From a virus, in the IMG/VR virus record IMGVR_UViG_3300025732_000177, positions 1-31,370 of that record: DNA of 31,370 nt; one strand, given 5' to 3'. Position numbers and translations under genes: made by a program. Every line of letters starts with the position of its first letter. Position 1 is the stretch's first letter. The notes below the pieces were generated by a model. That model made no database searches. It had not been told where the DNA came from and saw only the letters and a list, made by a program, of their open reading frames with translations. This document shows, in pieces, positions 16,212-24,130 of this stretch.

Positions 16212-17074
16212 GTTCGACCAAGGGCAGCGCGGAATGTCGTCAGGGCGTCATGGTAGGCCGTGCGGCCGGCGGTGGTGAACGCCGCGCCGATGCTGTACGA
16301 GTCGATGCGAGAGTGGAAGTATCCGGTGATGCCTGTTCCGGTCTGATTGCCTGCGAAAATCAAAAACGCCGTTGTGTGTGTGGCTGAATACGCGGCGAAC
16401 GTGTTCTGCCCGAGGCTCACGTTTCGGGCGAACGATTCGCCAATAAGGCCGTTGGTGCCGTCCAGTTGGCACAGGTACTGCGTCCGACCAGTGACCGGAG
16501 AGGCGTTGCCTGTTGGCTGGATGCCACCAGAAAAAATACTGACTCGCGGCCTATTTGCAGTCGTCCCGTTGAAGTTCTGCTCCATGCCGAGACTGCCCGA
16601 AAGGTTCACTCGCGCACCGAGCAGGAAACGAAAGTTTTGTGTCGCATCTGGCACAAACGACGCGAACAGGTGAACCTGATTTGACCCCAGGAAGGTCATC
16701 GGCAGGCCGGTCGAAAGGTATTTCGATGTGCCGTTTCCCAGGAGTCCGTTGTTCTCGGCATAGTCGCCTTGGGCGAACGTGCCGGTATTTTCGTCGGTCG
16801 CGTTCCCCAGCGGCGCCGCCGTGAACGATTGAGCGCGGTACAGCGGAGTCCTGACGGCGTTCAGCGCCGAGTCGGCGGTTCCGCAGAACAGATTGAGCCG
16901 ATAGAAACGGTCGCGGATGCCGGCGTTGTCAATGGCTTTGCAGAAATCCGACACAGCCTTCAGCGTTGAGCCGCTGACGCTTCCGCCATTGGCGATTACT
17001 CGCGTCCGCCAGTCAGCGGCCTCCGGGTGGAAGCCGCCGGTGCGTGGCCGCAGCAGTCGGGGCGACATGGGCAT
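16208..17074 (-). CDS. Tail fibre / receptor-binding-like protein with a concanavalin/LamG-like fold (288 aa)
   Basis: Residues 10-45 (ADWRTRVIANGGSVSGSTL, then AVSDFCKAIDNAGI) are a short helical module I associate with phage structural proteins ('W..RV..NGG.VS..T'). The remainder is Gly/Thr/Ser/Phe-rich with alternating strands (SNQVHLFASFVPD, FRFLLGARVNL, TTAFLIFAGNQTG, GYFHSRIDSYSIGAAF), which resembles the jelly-roll of LamG/concanavalin-like surface-binding domains. It ends with YHDALTTFRAALGR, a closing helix seen in such proteins. Receptor or glycan binding is the likely role. The fold is inferred from strand pattern only. Confidence 0.55.
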   Translation of the reverse strand: MPMSPRLLRPRTGGFHPEAADWRTRVIANGGSVSGSTLKAVSDFCKAIDNAGIRDRFYRLNLFCGTADSALNAVRTPLYRAQSFTAAPLGNATDENTGTFAQGDYAENNGLLGNGTSKYLSTGLPMTFLGSNQVHLFASFVPDATQNFRFLLGARVNLSGSLGMEQNFNGTTANRPRVSIFSGGIQPTGNASPVTGRTQYLCQLDGTNGLIGESFARNVSLGQNTFAAYSATHTTAFLIFAGNQTGTGITGYFHSRIDSYSIGAAFTTAGRTAYHDALTTFRAALGRT

Positions 17075-17078
17075 GCGA

Positions 17079-17408
17079 CTAGCCCTTGGACATGACCGTC
17101 ATGGCGCACGTAGTCGCACCCGCAACCACTGGCACCACGTAATTGACGGCGAAGCAAGCGTCAGGGACCGGATGGATGCCAATCGTCAGCGCAGTAGTGA
17201 CCGCTGACCCCTCGGCGTAAATCTGGCGAGGCGTGACGGTGGGGGAGACGGTGCCGAACCAGTTGATCTGCGTCCCGCCTCCGGTGTTGGCGATCATCAC
17301 GCATCCGCCGCCGAAACGGCCAAACGGAAACATTCCAGAGGTGGTGGCGGCAGAACTGTTGGCCGTCACCACGGCGCCAGGAGAAAAGTGCCGTGCAATC
17401 TCGTTCAT
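17079..17408 (-). CDS. Small beta-rich structural protein (109 aa)
   Basis: Unrecognised. It is rich in Gly, Thr, Ala and Val, with an all-beta look (CVMIANTGGGTQINWFGTVS; ALTIGIHPVPDACFAVNYVV; AGATTCAMTVMSKG). The motif 'NTGGGTQINWFG' suggests a compact beta-sandwich like head-completion or decoration proteins. ATGA overlap with the 177-aa gene upstream. Its place between portal and fibre genes argues for a small virion component. Confidence 0.5.
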   Translation of the reverse strand: MNEIARHFSPGAVVTANSSAATTSGMFPFGRFGGGCVMIANTGGGTQINWFGTVSPTVTPRQIYAEGSAVTTALTIGIHPVPDACFAVNYVVPVVAGATTCAMTVMSKG

Positions 17409-17938
17409 ACTCCGCGTCCTTTCACTTTGTACGCATGCTTTTCGATCACCTGGGCTCGCAGCTCCTGTGCGCTTGCCCGTGGGTTCTTTCGCTTCTCGCG
17501 GCGGACCTCGTCACGGATGATGGACTCTGACAGCAGCTTGCGTTGCGGTGGTGCCGGGCCGGGGTCGTAGTTGACGCTTCCGGTGACTGCCATGCGGCGC
17601 TGCTTCGCCACCTTCAGGACATCGTCGTTGCTGCTGACCCAGGCAGCGGGATCACGCCAACCGCGGCCGTCAGCGATCCCGGCGCAGTAGTACTTGCCGG
17701 ATGGGTTGATCCCGGCCGCCTTGGCCTCACGGAGCATGTAGCTGGCCTGCCGCCTGGGCAGGGTGTCGAACTGCTGGTTGTTCTGCCGCCCCTCCAGGAA
17801 GGCCCGCTCCGTACCCTTGGTTCCAGGAGGGCACTGCAGGGCCACCATTTCCGCCCACCGCTCGCCGTAGGGCAGGGCATTCTGATAGGTTTCGACGGCC
17901 TCTCGGCCCCGATCAATCACGGACTGGGGAATGGTCAT
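17405..17938 (-). CDS. Hypothetical protein downstream of portal (177 aa)
   Basis: Unrecognised. The N-terminal part is helical (VIDRGREAVETYQNALPYGE). A central region, YMLREAKAAGINPSGKYYCA followed by GIADGRGWRDPAAWVSSNDD, is well structured and probably a small domain. The C-terminus is strongly basic and helical (IIRDEVRREKRKNPRASAQE). It starts six bases after the portal stop. The basic tail suggests contact with DNA or with an acidic partner, but no catalytic motif is visible. Confidence 0.5.
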   Translation of the reverse strand: MTIPQSVIDRGREAVETYQNALPYGERWAEMVALQCPPGTKGTERAFLEGRQNNQQFDTLPRRQASYMLREAKAAGINPSGKYYCAGIADGRGWRDPAAWVSSNDDVLKVAKQRRMAVTGSVNYDPGPAPPQRKLLSESIIRDEVRREKRKNPRASAQELRAQVIEKHAYKVKGRGV

Positions 17939-17944
17939 ATAAGA

Positions 17945-19957
17945 CTATTGGGCCGGTGGGGGTGGTGGAGGTGCTGGCGGTTCGCCGGGTTGCGGACCTG
18001 GTGGAGGAGGCCCTGGCGGCGGCGGCGGGGGCGGCGGAACCAGGAACTCCGCCACATCCATCTGATTCACCTTGCCCCAGGTCTGCAGCATGGCGTTGAA
18101 GATTTCTGGCTTCCCGGCCTGGAGAAGCCCTTGCGCCACGGGGGAGATGATCTGCATAAACGTGTTCAGGTTCTCGGTCTTGGTGGCGACGTTCGGCTTC
18201 CGGGCGCTGCCTGCCTCAACACGGTAGGAATACTCGCGGACGATGTTGTCCGGGGCCTCGTTCTGTACGTGCATGCCCCACGCCTGGGCCGCCATCGGGC
18301 CAAGGAGCGGTTCAACGTCCTGCGGGTAGATGAGCCACCGTGCCATCAGGGCCTCCTTGCGGGCGACCTCCGACAGACGGTCCTCCAATGTGTTTGCGTA
18401 ATCGTCTGGCCTGACCGAAATTTGCTCGCTCTTCACGGCGGCCTCTGCCGCACTTCGGAAGGCTGACCTGGTCATGCCATAGATGAGTTCGGTCAAACCC
18501 ACGCGGCGGTCGAACAGCTCCGTGACGGCCTGGATGATGTTGTACATGTCCTGGGTGACGCCAGGCATTTGAAACACGGAGATGACATCGTTGACCGAGC
18601 GACCAACGGCCTCCGAGATTTCTACGATGTTGAACCCGCCCTCGCTCTTCTCCAGGATCTTCGATTTGATGTCGGGATCCGCGGCCTTCGCTACGCCAAT
18701 CAACGTCTGCGATGAAGTGGCGATCCGCGTGGCGAGGAAAGACATCGCCCAATTGATAAAGCGAAGCTCCCCGATACCTGGTTTGATCAGACTGATCGGC
18801 CAGGAGTAGCCAGGCTGGCGGTGCCAATCCAAGAGCGTGAACGGCCATCCGTTCGGCTCCGCCCAGAAGGGGATCGGCCACTGGCAGGACATGAACAGCG
18901 ACTGCGGAATGCCAGTCTGATCGACCTCTTCCTTCAACATCGCTGGTGGAGCGTTGAGCGGGAAGTCGATTCCCTCCGCAACGACGATGTAGCAGTTCGG
19001 ACCAAGGGCGTCGAACTTGCCACGCAGATCCTTGTCTGCGTCCTTCAGCCGGTCACCGAACCCGGTCTTGGAGTAGACCTCCCAGTAGCAGATCAGGTCG
19101 TTCGTCTTGCCGGTCTTCTTCTTGTACTCATAGCCCCGGTCGTTCTGGTCGGCCCGAGACGAGTACGATTCGATGTGGCCCTTCAGGTCATCCCGTGACA
19201 GGCCAAACTTCGCCGCGACTTCATCGATTGGCTGGACTCGCTTGCGGGCCGCCCAGCGGATGTCATCGAACTCGTCGGCGTCAGGATCCCAGACGAGGTT
19301 GTCAACGGAATCGTAGAACGAACCGGCCATCTTCACCTGCGAGCCTGGCGGCTGGTACAGCTCATGCCACCACACCCCGGCACCCTTAATGAACGCCTCG
19401 TCCACCACCTTCCGCGTGTGGCGTTTGAGATCCAGTTCGTTGGGCGTGTAGTTCAGGTAGTCTTCCAGGAGCTTGGCGATGAGCTTGCGCCGCTCATACA
19501 TGAACCCCTGCTGTTCAACAGCCTGCTGGTAGGCGACGAACATCGGATCCGGCATCATCACCGGCTGGCCGTCCATGCCGATGACCGGCTGCCCGTCCGG
19601 CCCCATCTGCGGAACTGGGGGCTGCGGATTGATACCCAGGAGCGCCGGGCCGATCACCGGGTAGTCCTTGGGCGTGACCGTTCGCACCGGGTTGCGGTGG
19701 TGGATCACGGAGCCAAAGAGCGTTACGGCCTCAAAGACACGGTTGACGACCATCCGGAAGGGCGGCGGGGTCAGGCCCTTGTTGTAGCCCCGCTCGCCCC
19801 GGGCATGCTCGTTTGCCCACATGGCGTTCGGATCTGACGAGTAGAAGCCCATGGCCTCCTTGGCGTCGTCCGAGAACACCTTCTTGTGTTTCTCGCCCTG
19901 TTTGATGCACTCCAGCCACCGCTTGGCAATTGGGCGCAGGGGATTTTCGTCGGGCAT
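17945..19957 (-). CDS. Portal protein (670 aa)
   Basis: Portals form the dodecameric channel through which DNA enters the head. Length, position after the large terminase and content fit: a helical N-terminus with VVNRVFEAVTLFGSVIHHRN; a clip/wing region with WWHELYQPPG and YDSVDNLVWDPDADEFDDIRW; RRVGLTELIYGMTRSAFRSA (about 515-535), a helical stretch common in this class of portal; and a long C-terminal helix, TENLNTFMQIISPVAQGLL. A Pro/Gly linker near 110-135 (QPVIGMDGQPVMMPDP) looks like an insertion. The protein ends in about 30 residues of nearly pure proline and glycine, which is unusual. An AGGAGA ribosome site lies before the ATG at 19957. Confidence 0.85.
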   Translation of the reverse strand: MPDENPLRPIAKRWLECIKQGEKHKKVFSDDAKEAMGFYSSDPNAMWANEHARGERGYNKGLTPPPFRMVVNRVFEAVTLFGSVIHHRNPVRTVTPKDYPVIGPALLGINPQPPVPQMGPDGQPVIGMDGQPVMMPDPMFVAYQQAVEQQGFMYERRKLIAKLLEDYLNYTPNELDLKRHTRKVVDEAFIKGAGVWWHELYQPPGSQVKMAGSFYDSVDNLVWDPDADEFDDIRWAARKRVQPIDEVAAKFGLSRDDLKGHIESYSSRADQNDRGYEYKKKTGKTNDLICYWEVYSKTGFGDRLKDADKDLRGKFDALGPNCYIVVAEGIDFPLNAPPAMLKEEVDQTGIPQSLFMSCQWPIPFWAEPNGWPFTLLDWHRQPGYSWPISLIKPGIGELRFINWAMSFLATRIATSSQTLIGVAKAADPDIKSKILEKSEGGFNIVEISEAVGRSVNDVISVFQMPGVTQDMYNIIQAVTELFDRRVGLTELIYGMTRSAFRSAAEAAVKSEQISVRPDDYANTLEDRLSEVARKEALMARWLIYPQDVEPLLGPMAAQAWGMHVQNEAPDNIVREYSYRVEAGSARKPNVATKTENLNTFMQIISPVAQGLLQAGKPEIFNAMLQTWGKVNQMDVAEFLVPPPPPPPPGPPPPGPQPGEPPAPPPPPPAQ

Positions 19958-19981
19958 AGCGTCTCCTATTGACTAATGCCC

Positions 19982-20302
19982 TTACTTGGCCTTTTTCGGC
20001 TCCAGGGCCTCCAGCTTCTTCTCCAGCAGGGAAACCCGCTCGGAAAGCAGGGCAATCTTGGGATCCTTGGCCCGATGCTCCCAGAACCCGTACCGCTTCC
20101 ACTCCGGGAACTCCTGCACCCCCTCGTCGCTGACATGGTGGACAGAGGGCTTCACGGTGACCCCGGCCTCGCCGGACATGGCGAACAGGGTCAGGGTGCG
20201 GGCGGCTGCCTTGCAGACAATCGCCGGGACGGCAGTGGCTCCCTCATGGGGCATAAACAGGACAATCTCACCGACATCGGCCTTGGGCATTTCGTAACTC
20301 AT
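19982..20302 (-). CDS. Small SH3-like/coiled-coil protein between terminase and portal (106 aa)
   Basis: Residues 5-55 form a beta-rich domain (VGEIVLFMPHEGATAVPAIV, with TLTLFAMSGEAGVTV after it) followed by HVSD and a WKRYGFWE end. This pattern is familiar from small phage proteins encoded near terminase and portal genes. Residues 75-106 are a heptad coiled coil (IALLSERVSLLEKKLEALE). The start at 20302 is chosen because its ATG overlaps the terminase stop as ATGA; an earlier in-frame ATG at 20338 would lie well inside terminase. Its function is unknown, possibly a head-completion or scaffold-type adaptor. Confidence 0.65.
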   Translation of the reverse strand: MSYEMPKADVGEIVLFMPHEGATAVPAIVCKAAARTLTLFAMSGEAGVTVKPSVHHVSDEGVQEFPEWKRYGFWEHRAKDPKIALLSERVSLLEKKLEALEPKKAK

Positions 20303-21990
20303 CGCTTCACACTCCCATTGGGGGCTAGGAACACACACGGATCTTCGGACTCACGCTGTCGTCTCAGACGTTCGGCTCGCCACTTCACCCACCACGGCTC
20401 TGGGCCAACCTTAGTTGGCGGCCTGTGGTACTTGGGTTCGTATGCACAGAGGTATTCGGCGGTCTGGCATGCATGGACCTCGCCGCGGGTCTGCGGCTCG
20501 TCGGTCACGTACACCTGGCCATTGACGGTCGTCGTCTTCTTGCGATACCGCTTCAGCTCCCGGACGAGGTTGGGGCAGCCACCCTCCAGGATTTTGAACT
20601 TGGTGGTGCCGTCGCCACGGATGTGCATGTACTGCCGCACCATGGCCGTGCGGGCGGGGATGTCGTCGGAGCCCGGGAGGAACTGGTGGCCCGTGAGGGC
20701 GAAGCGGTAGTTCCGCTTCTTCAGCTCCTCGGAGTACATCTCATGCGGCAGACGGCCGGACCCGAGGTCACGCAACGCACCGCCGTGCATGTCCATGATG
20801 GCGGCGTAGATGTACTGGTGCTGGGCCTTGGCGAAGAACTGCTCTCCCCAGATCAGGGCGTTGCAGTTGCGGATGTACAGTTCGTCGTAGAAGAGAACGA
20901 ACTTCTCATCGGGCGGGACGGCAGCGAACAGCGTGGCCATCACGGCATGGCCAGGGTCAATCGACACGTACCTCGTCCAGTCAGATGGGATCTGGCCGTC
21001 TGGCAATTCGTTGCGACCCATCATGTGGACTGACGCATTGAACGTCGGGTACATGAGCGTGGAGCCGGTGGTGAACTCCCCCTCGGCCCGCATCTTCAGT
21101 TCGTCTTGCCCCAGTGCCGCCCACCGCTCCAGGTTCTTCTTTTTCTCCTCCTGGTCGATGTGGTCGTTGTCCAGGAATCGGAGAACAAACTTTCTGATGA
21201 TGGGGTTCTCAATCCCATCCTCGTCCGCCCTGTCGGCCCGCTCGCACAGACCAAGGAGCGCATCATTCTTGGACCACGGCATGGCCGACCACACAAAGCG
21301 GCCCTTGCGATCCGAAAGCCGGGCCTGCATTTCGCCAACCCACCGCTCGTTATTGATGTCCTCATCGATGTGGACGAGGTCGGCTTGGAAACCCTGCGGA
21401 GGCTCGCCTTCAGAAGAGAAGCAGTAGATAGTCCAGCCGTTGGTCAGCTCGGCCTTGTTGAGGTATCCCGCGTTCTTCTGGGTCCATGCCATGTCTTTGA
21501 TCATGCGCGGCGGAATCAGCGGCGGGGCTGGCTTGGACTCGCCCTTGCGCGCAGCGTCCTTTGCCGGGTTGAAGGCCCGCCACAGCCCAGTAGCCTCGTC
21601 CCGGATGATTCGGAAAGCCCCCGCCTTAAACAGCATCGGGTACACAACCATGCCGATGTGCTGCCAGTTCTTTCCGATGACCACCAAGTTTCCGTTTTCT
21701 CTTGGGTACTTCCCATGCGGATCCTGGCCGGTGGCTGCGCGGGCGTCTTCTATAAACGTGCATGCGCTCTTGCCGCTTCTGTTTCCTCCGATGACCAGCC
21801 GTTCGCTAGCCGTGCAGGCGTGGAACGCTTCCTGTTTGGGCATCGGCACCCAAAGACGCAGGGCCTCCAGGCGGCGCTCCGCAAGCGCGGCCTGAACGTC
21901 CTTCATCTGCGTCAGGGCATGCTGCGTCAGCCCACCGATGGGCTCGTCGTCAGGCTTCTGGGGAGGCGGGATTTTGGGATGCTTTCGCAC
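20299..21990 (-). CDS. terL: Terminase large subunit (563 aa)
   Basis: This is the DNA-packaging motor. The ATPase domain has a Walker A (IGGNRSGKS, residues 67-75), a Walker B (LVHIDED, 205-211) and a coupling motif, SAMPWS (235-240). The RNase H-like nuclease domain has YVSIDPGH with D345, a second acidic residue at IMDMHGG (D400), and near the C-terminus the conserved block EVHACQTAEYL. The order, ATPase then nuclease, and the length are standard. The frame opens with GTG at 21990 and overlaps the 71-aa gene by 41 bases, so the start is less certain than the rest of the call. It is followed by the small protein and the portal. Confidence 0.93.
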   Translation of the reverse strand: MRKHPKIPPPQKPDDEPIGGLTQHALTQMKDVQAALAERRLEALRLWVPMPKQEAFHACTASERLVIGGNRSGKSACTFIEDARAATGQDPHGKYPRENGNLVVIGKNWQHIGMVVYPMLFKAGAFRIIRDEATGLWRAFNPAKDAARKGESKPAPPLIPPRMIKDMAWTQKNAGYLNKAELTNGWTIYCFSSEGEPPQGFQADLVHIDEDINNERWVGEMQARLSDRKGRFVWSAMPWSKNDALLGLCERADRADEDGIENPIIRKFVLRFLDNDHIDQEEKKKNLERWAALGQDELKMRAEGEFTTGSTLMYPTFNASVHMMGRNELPDGQIPSDWTRYVSIDPGHAVMATLFAAVPPDEKFVLFYDELYIRNCNALIWGEQFFAKAQHQYIYAAIMDMHGGALRDLGSGRLPHEMYSEELKKRNYRFALTGHQFLPGSDDIPARTAMVRQYMHIRGDGTTKFKILEGGCPNLVRELKRYRKKTTTVNGQVYVTDEPQTRGEVHACQTAEYLCAYEPKYHRPPTKVGPEPWWVKWRAERLRRQRESEDPCVFLAPNGSVKR

Positions 21991-22165
21991 GTTCGTTCAT
22001 CTGCTGAATCGTTGGAGACGACCACTCGCCGCACCAGCTTGCGCTTCTAGTGACGGGGAAGGAGTCGTCCTCATCCGGCTGGACGGTCGGTGGATATCTC
22101 CGACACAGGCCGTTGCTCTGGTAAATGAATTCCCACCACCGGCAGGTTTGGCACACTTGTTCCAT
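21950..22165 (-). CDS. Small Cys-rich protein with CRRYPP motif (71 aa)
   Basis: Four cysteines (C5, C8, C21, C45) in VCQTCRWWEF, LCRRYPP and SWCGEW fit a small zinc-binding fold. I know this pattern (C-x2-C-R-(F/W), CRR(Y/F)PP, WCGEW) from small phage proteins of unknown function. The ATG at 22165 has a good ribosome site (GAGGTGAT). The gene overlaps the end of the 196-aa gene by 95 bases and the terminase start by 41, in different frames. The recognisable motif, rather than length, is why I accept it despite that overlap. Confidence 0.65.
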   Translation of the reverse strand: MEQVCQTCRWWEFIYQSNGLCRRYPPTVQPDEDDSFPVTRSASWCGEWSSPTIQQMNERAKASQNPASPEA

Positions 22166-22661
22166 CAATCACCTCAACCTTCTGAATGTTCATGGCGGCC
22201 TCCAAGACTTGGCGTCTCAGCTCGGCCTCCAGCTCTTCTTCGCTCATCAACTCCAGCGGCTTCTTGGCACCGCCCATGGCAGTGTTGCCGACCACCAGGC
22301 GGACCACGGAGTCCAGCATCTTGGTGCGAAACGCTCCGCCAACGGGGGCGTCGTAGAACTGCTTCATGTAGGCGTTGGCAAACCCACGCACCCCGCCGAA
22401 GTACTCCATGATGATTTCCAGGAGTTCGGAGGAGTGCGGGATGTTGGCCCCGCCCAGTCGGGACGCCTTAATGAAGGAGTCCACGGCGGACTTCTCAATC
22501 CGCGCCAGCCGCTTGTTGCGGACCTGCTTCCGCTCGCCCTTCATCTTGTCGTTGCGGCACTTGCGGCAACGGGCATGCAGGCCGTCCTTGGACTTGTGGA
22601 AGTTCTCCGCCGTGGCCGGGTACGAAGTTCCGCAGCCGATGCAAGTCTTGTATTCAGACAC
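22071..22661 (-). CDS. Zinc-ribbon protein, candidate small terminase subunit (196 aa)
   Basis: The N-terminus is a zinc ribbon (C7, C10, C32, C35: KTCIGCGTSYP and HARCRKCRND) of the kind that precedes endonuclease VII-like or other DNA-binding phage proteins. No nuclease active-site motif follows. Instead there is a helical domain (PHSSELLEIIMEYFGGVRGF, then NAYMKQFYDAPVG) and an acidic helix, ELMSEEELEAELRRQVLEA. Helical content, DNA-binding ribbon and a place just upstream of terL are what one expects of a small terminase, but the identity is inferred. The start is GTG at 22661, overlapping the previous stop by 8 bases. Confidence 0.55.
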   Translation of the reverse strand: MSEYKTCIGCGTSYPATAENFHKSKDGLHARCRKCRNDKMKGERKQVRNKRLARIEKSAVDSFIKASRLGGANIPHSSELLEIIMEYFGGVRGFANAYMKQFYDAPVGGAFRTKMLDSVVRLVVGNTAMGGAKKPLELMSEEELEAELRRQVLEAAMNIQKVEVIDGTSVPNLPVVGIHLPEQRPVSEISTDRPAG

Positions 22662-24054
22662 TACTGGACCACACCGTGCCTTGCGTCTGGAAGTCTTTGA
22701 ACTGTTCCCGCACAGCCTGCGTCACGCCATGGAACAGGCCGTAGTCATGGCCAGCCACCACATGCATGGCCAGCGGCCGCCAGAGCGCAATGTCTGCCAT
22801 CACAGAGTCGTAATCATGCTCGGCGTCGATGTAGACGATGTCGAACCGCTCGCCCATGCCAGCGAAATGCTCCGCCGCGTCCCGGGAGCTGCCACGGAAA
22901 TAGCGGAGCTTTCCCGCAGACGACGCCTGCTTTGTGTTTGCCAGGAACGTCTTAAAGGCCGTGGCCGCATCGACGCCTTTGGTCCCGCTGTCGTTCTTGT
23001 TGCCCTCCCAGTGGTCGATGCACGTTACCGTCGCACCAGCCTCCACCATGATCAGCGCGGACCTTCCGGCCCATGATCCGATCTCGGCCACCTTCGGCGC
23101 ACGGCCATGTTTGGCGATGAAGTCCCTGACGATCTTGCGAATGGCATCTGCGTCCGTTGTGTGGAGATCCATGCCCAGGCCATTGAACGGCACGGCCTCC
23201 AGCCACTTTGGGGTTGGCAGGTCGATCAGCTTGGTGCCAGAGTCAACCTTGGCGTCCCAGCAGTCCTTCAGCTTGGAACTCACGCTTTTGGCGTCGATGA
23301 TCTGCGGCTTGCTGACGCACTTCGGCTTCCAGTGCCCTGCCCAGGCGTCCCAGTTGCAGTAGACGGGACTGTACCCCAGTTTCTGGGTGCCAACGAGCGA
23401 CAAGTCCCGCGTCTGCGTAACGTCCTCAGTGGACGCCTTCTCAGAGGCGTACCTGTCCTTCCACTCATAGTAGAACCACGGCTTGTCGTTGTCGGCCTTC
23501 GGCTCCGTGAGATCGAAGCACCGCATGTCGTACATGATCAGGCCGGTAGGCAGGGCGGCGCATTCCTGAATCCCGGCCAGCTTCACCGCCGTGTGCCGGT
23601 CGTACATCTCCAGTTGGAAGTCTGGGTTCGGGTTCTCCGATGCCCAGTTATTCCAGCGGAAGACATACACACACTCCACGGGCGGAGGCCCGCAGTACGG
23701 GGCACCGATGCAGCATGGCCCCTTGTGGTAGTGATCAACCAGGAAGTCGAAGCTGCTTTTGAAGAACGGCTTGGCGTCCGGCTGGCCTGCGAGGATGTCA
23801 GGCTTCATGTCGCTATCGACCATCACCAGGACATCGATGCCATGCTCCCTGGCCATGAGAACGGCCCGGTTGCGGGTCATGGTGATCGGCGTGTCGGCCA
23901 AGTTCCAGACGCGGATGCCGGCTACCCGCTCGTCCTTTGATAACTCCAGCACCGTGGGCAGCATCCACTCACGGATGTCAGGCACCTCAGAGGAGATGCC
24001 GCCGTTGCCGCCGTATGAGAACGTAACGATGCCGACCTGGAACTTTTGCTGCAT
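22654..24054 (-). CDS. Glycosyltransferase (GT-A like) - SAM methyltransferase fusion (466 aa)
   Basis: Residues 1-250 resemble a GT-A glycosyltransferase: VGIVTFSYGG at the first strand, MTRNRAVLMAREHGIDVLVM, then VDSDMKPD (79-86), with the DxD that binds the metal and nucleotide-sugar. Residues 300-460 are a class I methyltransferase of the Methyltransf_24 type: AEIGSWAGRS (323-332, SAM-binding loop), TCIDHWEG (acidic end of strand two), DIVYIDAEHDYDSVMADI (405-422) and VVAGHDYG. The combination suggests transfer of a sugar and methylation of the same or a related glycan, either on the virion or on the host surface. A promoter candidate lies upstream, and GAGGTG precedes the ATG. It interrupts the head genes. 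Confidence 0.75.
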   Translation of the reverse strand: MQQKFQVGIVTFSYGGNGGISSEVPDIREWMLPTVLELSKDERVAGIRVWNLADTPITMTRNRAVLMAREHGIDVLVMVDSDMKPDILAGQPDAKPFFKSSFDFLVDHYHKGPCCIGAPYCGPPPVECVYVFRWNNWASENPNPDFQLEMYDRHTAVKLAGIQECAALPTGLIMYDMRCFDLTEPKADNDKPWFYYEWKDRYASEKASTEDVTQTRDLSLVGTQKLGYSPVYCNWDAWAGHWKPKCVSKPQIIDAKSVSSKLKDCWDAKVDSGTKLIDLPTPKWLEAVPFNGLGMDLHTTDADAIRKIVRDFIAKHGRAPKVAEIGSWAGRSALIMVEAGATVTCIDHWEGNKNDSGTKGVDAATAFKTFLANTKQASSAGKLRYFRGSSRDAAEHFAGMGERFDIVYIDAEHDYDSVMADIALWRPLAMHVVAGHDYGLFHGVTQAVREQFKDFQTQGTVWSSSV

Positions 24055-24080
24055 GTGTCACCTCGGGGGGTAGGTAGACA

Positions 24081-24109
24081 AGTGTACAGTTCTAACTTAG
24101 GAATCGCAA
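24081..24109 (-). promoter_or_regulatory. Sigma70-like promoter candidate for the glycosyltransferase/terminase unit
   Basis: On the minus strand TTGCGA (24104-24109) and TACACT (24081-24086) are spaced by 17 bases, within the 76-base gap before the 466-aa gene. The surrounding sequence is AT-richer than its neighbours. Host promoter rules are unknown here, so this is a pattern match only. Confidence 0.4.
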
Positions 24110-24130
24110 GCGGATATAGCCCGCGTTTGG

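Noticed and set aside
20425-22050. Plus-strand ORFs of 202 and 314 codons over the terminase gene.
   Set aside because: They are antisense to a gene with Walker and nuclease motifs; compositional shadow only.
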